The notes under the pieces: model-generated
Seen by the model: the letters and a program-made list of their open reading frames with translations, nothing else
The model's database searches: none
Told to the model about the DNA's origin: nothing
Shown here: positions 33,028 through 39,196 of the stretch, piece by piece
Layout of the letters: every line of letters starts with the position of its first letter
How positions within the stretch are numbered: the stretch's first letter is position 1
Translations under genes and position numbers: made by a program
Origin: Bacillota bacterium
GTDB taxonomy: Bacteria > Bacillota_A > Clostridia > Lutisporales > Lutisporaceae
Direction: 5' to 3'
Length of the DNA: 39,196 nucleotides
Assembly: GCA_022706865.1 (NCBI GenBank)
Contig: JAKJBT010000006.1
Span: 1 to 39,196 of the forward strand

Positions 33028-35235
33028 TTATTCTTTAGTTGTTTCTTCAATGGTTTCTTCAGCTGCCTCAGCAATTGGCTTTTCAGCTTCCTCAGTAATT
33101 GCCTTTTCGGCTTCTTCTTTAGCTTGCTCAGCAATTGGCTCTGCTGTTTCTTCCTTAACTTCCTCAGCGGCTGGCTTTTCAGCTTCTTCTTTGGCTTCCT
33201 CAACAACTGGCTTTTCAGCTTCTTCTTTAGCCCCTTCGCCATTTACTTCAATGAGTTCTTTTATACTCAAGCTTATCTTCTTTTCTTCAGGCTTTATATC
33301 AATTATTTTTGCTTTGACGGTTTCTCCTATTTTCAGTGCATCTGAAGGCTTTGCAATTCTCTTGTCAGATATCTGTGAAATATGAACAAGACCGTCTATA
33401 CCCGGTTCAAGCTCTACAAAGGCTCCAAAGTTCGAAAATCTCAATACCTTAACATCAACTGTATCTCCCGGCTTATACTTTTCTCCCACAACAGACCACG
33501 GCTCCGGAAGAGTCTGCTTAAGCCCGAGGGAAATCTTTTTCTTTTCCTTATCAACAGATAATACTATTACTTCAACTTTGTCGCCGGGTTTTACAATCTC
33601 AGAAGGATGTTTAACTCTTGACCATGAAAGTTCAGATATATGAATGAGTCCGTCTACACCGCCAAGATCTGCAAAAGCACCAAAATCAGCAAGTCGCTTA
33701 ACCTCAGCAGTTAATTTCTGTCCTACTTCGATGTTTTCCCATAACGCTTTTTCTTTAATTTCATTCTGCTTTTTCAGAAGCGATTTTCTGGATACAACAA
33801 CTTTTCTTTTATCCGGATCAAATTCAATAACTTCAACATCAACTTTTTTATTAACGAAGCCGCTAAGGTCCTCGGAATACCGTACATCGAACTGGGATGC
33901 AGGCATAAATGCCTTAACGCCCATAATTTCGACTATCCCTCCGCCCTTAACTATTTCCTTAACATAACCTTCAACAGGAGTTTTTTCATTAAATGCCGCT
34001 TCAATTTTATTAAAGTTCTTTTCGGCATCCAGAAGTTTCTTGGAAAGCACGACATTACCTTCACCGTCATTTATGCTTACTACCATTACTTCCAATTCGT
34101 CTCCGGTTTTTATTATATCCTTCAGGTTAACATCAGTCTCCCAGGTATAGTCTTCCTTTTTTATTATCCCGTCGGATTTATATCCAATATTAACCATGAC
34201 CTCATCATCAGTAACCATGATTACGGTTCCTTTTACAGTGTCCCCGGGGTAGACTGATCTCATGGTCTTTTCATATTCTTCCATCATGTTTCCCTGGTCT
34301 TCTGCCGTATCTTCCTGTTTCTCCATTTCTTCCCTATCATCCACTATGTTTTCCTGATTCTCCGCTATTTCTACCGGATCCCCCATAATATTGCCGTTGT
34401 CCTGCATTTTTACGATAACCTCCTTAATTAACCAATCAGGTGTGGATGCACCCGCCGTAATACCAACTGTCTCAAATCTCTTCAGCATTCCTGCCGGCAA
34501 ATCCTCCGCTTTCTCAATATGATAAGCATTATCGCAATTCTCCTTGCATATCTGATAAAGCTTATTTGTATTAGAACTTTTTCTGCTTCCAATTACAATC
34601 ATACAATCAACTTTTTTTGAAAGCTGTTCAGCCGATTCCTGCCTTTTTTCAGTTGCGCTGCATATGGTATTAAATATAATTGCATTTTTATATTTTTTAT
34701 TAATAGCATCCACTACGCTGTCCCAAATTTTTTTTGTAATAGTAGTTTGTGCAACTAAACATATTTTATCATATATAGGAAGTTTGTCTACTGTTTTTTC
34801 ATCCTCAATTACATGTGCCGAATTGTCACACCATCCATTTATACCTATTACTTCGGGGTGAGCTTTATCTCCTGCGATAAATATTTTATAGCCTTTCTTA
34901 TGATATTCCTGTACCTTTTTATGTATTGCCGATACATAAGGACATGTGCAGTCAATATATCCAAATCCCTTTTCTTCAATTTGCCTGTACTTTTCCTCGC
35001 CTATTCCGTGTGAACGAATAATAAGTTCGGCACCTTCACAGTCTATCTCATCTAGGCTGTCCACAGATTTTATACCAAGTTCCTCAAGCTTGCCTGTTAC
35101 CTGATCATTATGAATAAGGGGGCCAAAAGTAAAAATCTTTCTGTCCTTCTTATTATCCGCTTCTCCAAAGGCTTTATCTACAGCTCTTTTTACACCGAAA
35201 CAGAATCCTGCATATTTATCAATAATTATCTTCAT
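33028..35235 (-). CDS. ispH: Bifunctional IspH (HMBPP reductase) - ribosomal protein S1 fusion
   Basis: 735 residues from the ATG at 35235. Residues 1-280 are IspH, the last enzyme of the MEP isoprenoid pathway, which reduces HMBPP to IPP and DMAPP; its 4Fe-4S cysteines C12 (GFCFGV), C98 (CTCPYV) and C192 (TICSATEKRQ) and histidines H42 and H126 are present. An acidic linker (about 285-328) leads to four S1 RNA-binding domains, about 330-400, 418-488, 503-575 and 588-660. The third and fourth carry the RNA-binding DFGAF/NFGAF...HIS motifs. A Glu/Ala/Lys-rich tail fills 664-735. This fusion is known in Clostridia; I infer the S1 part serves as the ribosomal or mRNA-binding S1 protein. The start overlaps plsC by 17 bases, with cmk upstream, giving a cmk-plsC-ispH/rpsA operon. 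Confidence 0.95.
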   Translation of the reverse strand: MKIIIDKYAGFCFGVKRAVDKAFGEADNKKDRKIFTFGPLIHNDQVTGKLEELGIKSVDSLDEIDCEGAELIIRSHGIGEEKYRQIEEKGFGYIDCTCPYVSAIHKKVQEYHKKGYKIFIAGDKAHPEVIGINGWCDNSAHVIEDEKTVDKLPIYDKICLVAQTTITKKIWDSVVDAINKKYKNAIIFNTICSATEKRQESAEQLSKKVDCMIVIGSRKSSNTNKLYQICKENCDNAYHIEKAEDLPAGMLKRFETVGITAGASTPDWLIKEVIVKMQDNGNIMGDPVEIAENQENIVDDREEMEKQEDTAEDQGNMMEEYEKTMRSVYPGDTVKGTVIMVTDDEVMVNIGYKSDGIIKKEDYTWETDVNLKDIIKTGDELEVMVVSINDGEGNVVLSKKLLDAEKNFNKIEAAFNEKTPVEGYVKEIVKGGGIVEIMGVKAFMPASQFDVRYSEDLSGFVNKKVDVEVIEFDPDKRKVVVSRKSLLKKQNEIKEKALWENIEVGQKLTAEVKRLADFGAFADLGGVDGLIHISELSWSRVKHPSEIVKPGDKVEVIVLSVDKEKKKISLGLKQTLPEPWSVVGEKYKPGDTVDVKVLRFSNFGAFVELEPGIDGLVHISQISDKRIAKPSDALKIGETVKAKIIDIKPEEKKISLSIKELIEVNGEGAKEEAEKPVVEEAKEEAEKPAAEEVKEETAEPIAEQAKEEAEKAITEEAEKPIAEAAEETIEETTKE
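33031..33234 (-). repeat. Low-complexity Glu/Ala/Lys-rich repeats coding for the S1 tail
   Basis: Degenerate in-frame repeats of about 30 bases encode variants of EEAKEEAEKP (residues 668-735 of the fusion). Such repeats may change length between strains by slippage. Confidence 0.75.
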
Positions 35236-35818
35236 TTTTATCATCCCTCTTAAGCTCATAAATCTTTTTCATAATATCGATACTTATTTTAATATACTCA
35301 TCATTCAAAAGCTTCTTATCATAGAATTCAGCAAGCTCAATCGGTTCTCCTATAACTACATCTGTCCTCTTAAAAAACTTATAACTGCTGATAATTGCCA
35401 CCGGTACAATCGGAACTTTTGACTTTATTGCTAACATTGCAATACCGGGCTCAGCATCAATTTCTTCACTTTTTTTCCTTGTTCCCTCCGGAAAAAGAGC
35501 AAGGATTTTTCCGCTGTTTAAAAGCTTAAGAGAAGTTTTTATACTCTTAATATCCACTTCCCCTCTTTTTATCGGAAATGCGCCCAGGCTGTTCATCAAT
35601 GCCCTCAGCAGTCTATTTCTGAATAATTCAACCTTTGCCATGAAGTACATCCTTTTTGGTATTGCGATTCCCACAAATATCGGATCTATTGCACTTACAT
35701 GGTTTGCACAGACGATATATGAGCCGTCCTTTGGAATATTTTCCCGGCCTGTTATTCTGTAATTATAAAATAATAAAAATACAGGTATCAATAATGCCCT
35801 GGCAAACCTATAAAACAT
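35219..35818 (-). CDS. plsC: 1-acyl-sn-glycerol-3-phosphate acyltransferase PlsC
   Basis: 199 residues, membrane associated. Motif I is H40-x4-D45 in NHVSAID, motif III FPEGTR at 107-112, with a hydrophobic N-terminal stretch (8-20) and VPIVPVAI near residue 135. It adds the second acyl chain to lysophosphatidic acid to form phosphatidic acid. It lies between cmk and the ispH-rpsA gene. Confidence 0.95.
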   Translation of the reverse strand: MFYRFARALLIPVFLLFYNYRITGRENIPKDGSYIVCANHVSAIDPIFVGIAIPKRMYFMAKVELFRNRLLRALMNSLGAFPIKRGEVDIKSIKTSLKLLNSGKILALFPEGTRKKSEEIDAEPGIAMLAIKSKVPIVPVAIISSYKFFKRTDVVIGEPIELAEFYDKKLLNDEYIKISIDIMKKIYELKRDDKNEDNY

Positions 35819-35836
35819 CAGCCCCTCCCCCTTTGA

Positions 35837-36484
35837 TTAAATATATGAAACTACTTCATTCAATACTTCATCTATACTTTTGCCTGTCGTATCGATTATT
35901 ATGGCATCAGAGGCTGCTTTCAGAGGAGAGTCACTTCTTGTAGAATCAATATAATCCCTTTTTTCGATTTGTGATCTGATATCCTTAATCTCAGCCTCAT
36001 AGCCTTTCTGCTTCAACTCTTTATATCTTCTCTCCGCTCTTTCCTCAACAGAAGCTGTAATATAAAATTTTAAATCGGCATTGGGAAAAATGACTGTACC
36101 TACATCACGTCCATCCATTACCACATTTTTATTCATGGATATCTTCCTTTGAATATCAACCAAAAGCTTCCTTATCTCAGGTATTGCTGCAATATAAGAT
36201 ACATTTCTGTTTACATCCTCTTCTCTTATTTCTGTATTGACAGCTCTGCCGTCAAGATATATGCTGTTTTCATGAAAATCTATATCCGTTTGTTCAGCCA
36301 TGCTGATCAACATGTCTTTCTTTTTCATCGGAATATTTTCTCTCAGCGCCTTCAGCGTTATTGCCCTGTACATTGCCCCTGAGTCTATGTAAGTATAGCC
36401 TATGGTATCTGCAAGCCTTTTTGCTATGGTACTCTTTCCTGCTCCGGCAGGTCCGTCTATGGCTATTACTTTATAACCGCTCAT
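35837..36484 (-). CDS. cmk: Cytidylate kinase
   Basis: 215 residues. Phosphorylates CMP and dCMP with ATP. The P-loop GPAGAGKST lies at 11-19, the substrate region SGAMYRAITLKA at 36-47, MDGRDVGTVIFP near 120-132 and the lid RRYKELKQKG near 155. GGGGGG lies 7 bases upstream of the ATG. First gene of the cmk-plsC-ispH/rpsA operon. Confidence 0.97.
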   Translation of the reverse strand: MSGYKVIAIDGPAGAGKSTIAKRLADTIGYTYIDSGAMYRAITLKALRENIPMKKKDMLISMAEQTDIDFHENSIYLDGRAVNTEIREEDVNRNVSYIAAIPEIRKLLVDIQRKISMNKNVVMDGRDVGTVIFPNADLKFYITASVEERAERRYKELKQKGYEAEIKDIRSQIEKRDYIDSTRSDSPLKAASDAIIIDTTGKSIDEVLNEVVSYI

Positions 36485-36567
36485 GGATAACCCCCCTATT
36501 GTTTTGACATATACAATTTTACCAGAAAGGATTTCAAAATAAAAGATTATTGGTCACAGATATGCTC

Positions 36568-37026
36568 CTATTTTATCCTTATCCTGTCAATCATCACAAG
36601 ATTGTCTTTCACATATACAAGCTTTCCCGGTTCGGGCACCGTTATGCTGTCGGATACAGCCGTAACCTTAAGAACCGCCGTATCATTCAAGGGGCCTCCT
36701 CCTACCTCAATAATATCACTATCCTTCACTTGCAGCCTTATGGATCTTCCATTCGGAGCATCAATGCTTTTTCCGTTTATATAAAAAACCAGCGGCTTCA
36801 GTGTTGAATAATTCTCTATTGTTATCTCAATCTCTCCCCTTTTTATAAAAAGCTGGCTATCGGCTATGGACTTACCTTCCAGCTTGTCTATCCTGCTTAT
36901 AAAGGTTCTTATTGCCTGGTTTAACAGCAATGCCTGTGAAATTATGAGAGCTGCAAATAATAGAAGAAGAGCTTTTCTGATTAAACCGTCAACTCTGCCC
37001 CACCAGCTTTGGAAACTGCTATTCAC
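36568..37026 (-). CDS. Unknown single-pass membrane protein
   Basis: 152 residues with a GTG start and GGAGG nine bases upstream. One transmembrane helix (about 17-38, IRKALLLLFAALIISQALLLNQ) and an extracytoplasmic part of about 110 residues that looks beta-rich (EIEITIENYSTLKPLVFYINGK...GRSIRLQVKDSDIIEV), suggesting an Ig-like or small beta-sandwich fold. No catalytic motif. It lies between cmk and a BaiN-like gene on the same strand. I do not recognise a named family. Confidence 0.75.
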   Translation of the reverse strand: MNSSFQSWWGRVDGLIRKALLLLFAALIISQALLLNQAIRTFISRIDKLEGKSIADSQLFIKRGEIEITIENYSTLKPLVFYINGKSIDAPNGRSIRLQVKDSDIIEVGGGPLNDTAVLKVTAVSDSITVPEPGKLVYVKDNLVMIDRIRIK

Positions 37027-37090
37027 TTTCTTTATCCTCCCTCATGTGTATTTATTTAGATAATTCCTCTTTAGGGAGGTGTTTATTCAG

Positions 37091-38323
37091 CTATGCGTAA
37101 AAACCTGCCGCATAACCGGTGGAAAATGCAATCTGCAGATTGAAACCTCCGGTAAAAGCATCCAGATCAATTATTTCACCTGCAAAGTACAATCCCTTAA
37201 CAAGCTTTGACTCCATTGTCCTGGGGTTAATCTCCTTCAGATTGATACCTCCTGAAGTAACTATGGCTTCTTCAATAGGCCTTGTATCTGATACAGTGAC
37301 TGTAAATCCCTTAAGCAGCTTTACCATGTCCTTCCTTTCCTGTTTGGTTATCTGGTGAACCTCTTTTGATTCGTCTATTCCCGATCGGGATATTACAACC
37401 GGTATGAGTTTTTGAGGCAGTAATTGATCCAGTGAATTCTTGAACTGTTTATTTATATTCTTTTCAAAATCGCGGATTATTCTTTTATCAAGCTCTTCTT
37501 CGGAAAGAGCCGGTTTCAGGTCAATACTTATTATTATTTCTTTCTTTCTTCTGAGATAATCTGAAATAAAAAAACTGGCAGACAAAATAACAGGGCCTGA
37601 TAATCCATAGTGGGTAAAAAGCATTTCTCCGAAGTCCTCATACAAAAGCTTCCCCTCTGCGTATGCTTTAATTGCAACATTTTTCAAGGACAGTCCCTGC
37701 AATTCCTTAATAAATGCATCATTTGACACCAGAGGCACCAATGACGGCCTGGGCTCTACTATGCTGTGTCCTGCTTTTCCTGCAATTCTATATCCGTCTC
37801 CCGTTGACCCTGTCAATGGATATGATAGTCCGCCTGTGCAAATGATTATTGAGCTGCATTCCACTACCTGGCCATTGTCAAATAAAGCCCCTGTTACAGC
37901 ACCATCTTTCTGTCTTATGTCCAGAAGCTTACTGTTAAGCTTTACATCAACTTTATTCTTATTCAGATATCTTTCCAAGGCTTTTATTACATCACCGGAC
38001 TTGTCGGATTCGGGGAAAACCCTCCCGCCTCTCTCCACCTTTGTTTTAAGTCCCAGGGATTCCAAAAGTAAAATAAGGTCATCGTTTGAAAAGCTGCTGA
38101 AGGAGCTGAAAAAGAATTTTGAATTCTTCGGAATATTCTTCATAAATTCATCAAAATCAGCGGTATTTGTAACATTACATCTTCCTTTGCCCGTGATAAA
38201 CAGCTTTTTGCCAAGCTTTTCATTCTTTTCTGCCAGCATGGTACTTTTCCCTCTAGAGGCGGCTGTACCGGCAGCAATCATTCCTGCGGGGCCTCCCCCG
38301 ACAACTATTACATCATATTTCAA
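37091..38323 (-). CDS. BaiN/HI0933-type FAD-dependent oxidoreductase
   Basis: 410 residues. The start is the TTG at 38323, six bases after AAAGGATG, giving the common N-terminus MKYDVIVVGGGPAGM with the FAD-binding GxGxxG motif. A second dinucleotide-binding region (IICTGGLSYPLTGSTGDGY, about 158-176) and the C-terminal LYFAGEIIDLDAFTGGFNLQIAFSTGYAAG (about 375-405) define the HI0933/YhiN/BaiN family. Family members are flavoproteins with few known substrates; BaiN reduces bile acid derivatives. Substrate here unknown. Confidence 0.9.
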   Translation of the reverse strand: MKYDVIVVGGGPAGMIAAGTAASRGKSTMLAEKNEKLGKKLFITGKGRCNVTNTADFDEFMKNIPKNSKFFFSSFSSFSNDDLILLLESLGLKTKVERGGRVFPESDKSGDVIKALERYLNKNKVDVKLNSKLLDIRQKDGAVTGALFDNGQVVECSSIIICTGGLSYPLTGSTGDGYRIAGKAGHSIVEPRPSLVPLVSNDAFIKELQGLSLKNVAIKAYAEGKLLYEDFGEMLFTHYGLSGPVILSASFFISDYLRRKKEIIISIDLKPALSEEELDKRIIRDFEKNINKQFKNSLDQLLPQKLIPVVISRSGIDESKEVHQITKQERKDMVKLLKGFTVTVSDTRPIEEAIVTSGGINLKEINPRTMESKLVKGLYFAGEIIDLDAFTGGFNLQIAFSTGYAAGFYA

Positions 38324-38365
38324 GAAAAACATCCTTTCAACTATTTAATTAACTATACAATCCTG

Positions 38366-38992
38366 CTACATATTTTCTTCCTCTAAATGACTGGTGTCAT
38401 TCAGACATATTAATACAGGCTTTTCTGTGTCATCCTCAGGAAATTCCAGTATTGAAACTGATGCGTTGTCTATCATGAATCTCTTAAAGTCAATAATATC
38501 TAATCCCAGTATTCTGATTATTACTGCTTTAATAGCCGTACCATGGGATACCAGCAGTATATTGCTGCCTGTATGACGGCTGACTATATCCATAACCGCA
38601 CCATATGTACGCTCTGTAAGATCAATAAGGGTTTCTGCCCCGGGCAGTTTAAAATTAACCGGATCCTCTCTGTAGGCCCTGTAATGTTCACTGTACTTTT
38701 CCTTGATTTCATTTATTGTCATACCCTCCCAGGGGCCGAAGCATATCTCGTGATACTTATCGGATTTAATAATCTCACATTGCTTATACTCTGCAATAAT
38801 CTCAGCCGTTTTCAAAGCTCTTCTCAGACTGCTGGAGTATATTACGTTTATATCTTCTCCTGCAAGCCTCCTTGCTAACAGTTCCGCTTGCATTACTCCT
38901 TCAGGGCTGAGTTCTGTGTCTGTTCTTCCCTGAACCTTGCCATTTTTATTCCATTCAGTTTCTCCATGCCTTACAAGATAAAGCCTGGTCAT
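38366..38992 (-). CDS. Histidine phosphatase family protein (GpmB/CobC-like)
   Basis: 208 residues. The RHGE motif at R8-H9-G10-E11 carries the phosphorylated histidine; the second catalytic histidine is in LLVSHGTAIKA and the Glu in FGPWEGMTINEI. Length fits the small phosphoglycerate-mutase-like phosphatases. AAGGGGG lies before the ATG at 38992. It may act on 3-phosphoglycerate, alpha-ribazole phosphate or a sugar phosphate; the sequence does not decide. Confidence 0.92.
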   Translation of the reverse strand: MTRLYLVRHGETEWNKNGKVQGRTDTELSPEGVMQAELLARRLAGEDINVIYSSSLRRALKTAEIIAEYKQCEIIKSDKYHEICFGPWEGMTINEIKEKYSEHYRAYREDPVNFKLPGAETLIDLTERTYGAVMDIVSRHTGSNILLVSHGTAIKAVIIRILGLDIIDFKRFMIDNASVSILEFPEDDTEKPVLICLNDTSHLEEENM

Positions 38993-39040
38993 CAAATTCC
39001 CCCTTAAATTACATTAGTTATTATATCATAAAAACATGAA

Positions 39041-39072
39041 AAAAATCCTGCTTTGTACAAAGCAGGATTTTT
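39041..39072. terminator. 32-base perfect palindrome with terminator form
   Basis: 15-bp arms AAAAATCCTGCTTTG (39041-39055) and the exact complement (39058-39072) around a central TA. T-runs flank it on both strands. It lies between divergent genes, where no terminator is expected, so it may end a leftward transcript entering from the right, or act on a leader. Confidence 0.65.
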
Positions 39073-39101
39073 CAGACTGAAGACAAAGTATAAAATTTTC
39101 G

Positions 39102-39132
39102 AGAGAATCCTTGAAAACAAAAAGGATTCTCT
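39102..39132 (+). terminator. Hairpin in the leader of the right-edge gene (possible attenuator)
   Basis: 11-bp arms AGAGAATCCTT (39102-39112)/AAGGATTCTCT (39122-39132), 9-base loop, then a T-rich stretch. A TATAAA-like -10 at 39089-39094 lies just before it, so it may fold at the 5' end of the next message. Confidence 0.45.
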
Positions 39133-39139
39133 TCTTTTA

Positions 39140-39146
39140 TGTCGAA
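39140..39146 (+). promoter_or_regulatory. TGTCGAA box (Spo0A-like) before the right-edge gene
   Basis: TGTCGAATAT, with the same ten bases as at 84-93 upstream of the xer gene. TGTCGAA is the core of the Spo0A box. It lies 37 bases before the next start codon. A match of seven bases is weak evidence. Confidence 0.3.
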
Positions 39147-39182
39147 TATATACAGTAAAGTATTGATATGGTGGTGTTTTAG

Positions 39183-39196
39183 ATGTTAACGAAGGA
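39183..39196 (+). CDS. 5' end of a rightward gene cut by the window edge
   Basis: An ATG at 39183 with GGTGGTG about 6 bases upstream opens a frame of four complete codons (MLTK) before the window ends. Nothing can be said about its product. Confidence 0.45.

Noticed and set aside
33031..33234. Tandem DNA repeat as a CRISPR array or mobile element
   Set aside because: The repeats are degenerate, in frame and encode the acidic tail of the S1 fusion; there are no spacers of regular size.

Overview
This AT-rich window reads as part of the chromosome of a spore-forming, probably anaerobic member of the Clostridia. The evidence is an IspH-ribosomal protein S1 fusion, a CotS-type spore coat kinase, the gene order miaB-mutS-mutL-miaA-hfq-ynbB, divergent LexA and LysM (YneA-like) genes with Gram-positive LexA boxes, a bacteriohemerythrin, and strong Gram-positive ribosome binding sites. 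It looks like core chromosome: there is no phage, insertion sequence, CRISPR array or toxin-antitoxin module. Species cannot be fixed from the sequence alone.

Layout. Positions 1-3960: a Xer-type tyrosine recombinase, a tiny cysteine-rich protein, an unknown membrane protein, and an SOS locus in which a LysM division-inhibitor-like gene and lexA diverge from a promoter region carrying three LexA boxes. Positions 3970-9900: an AraC/GyrI-type regulator and a TetR-ABC-FtsX-HlyD efflux operon. Positions 9960-20690: an unusual glutamine synthetase, then ynbB, hfq, miaA, mutL, mutS and miaB, all leftward (mismatch repair, tRNA modification and RNA chaperone). Positions 20716-21016: a gene-free stretch that folds into a long branched hairpin, the strongest candidate for an undescribed element. 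Positions 21070-23050: a PAP2/haloperoxidase-like enzyme and a translationally coupled hemerythrin-CheX pair. Positions 23220-27785: a complete branched-chain amino acid ABC transporter, livKHMGF. Positions 28140-30400: a Rad52/DdrA-like protein whose ribosome binding site and start codon lie in an mRNA hairpin, and a beta-CASP nuclease. Positions 30588-31989: two rightward tRNA genes around a leftward CotS-like kinase. Positions 32000-39000: cheR, the ispH-rpsA fusion, plsC, cmk, an unknown membrane-anchored protein, a BaiN/HI0933-type flavoprotein and a histidine phosphatase. A further rightward gene starts at the right edge.

Most genes point left and form short operons. The shared themes are genome maintenance (lexA, mutSL, Rad52-like, xer), RNA handling (hfq, miaA, miaB, beta-CASP, tRNAs) and nitrogen or amino acid supply (glutamine synthetase, liv). 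Several start codons were moved inward from the longest reading frame because a clear ribosome binding site, or the promoter itself, rules out the longer form.
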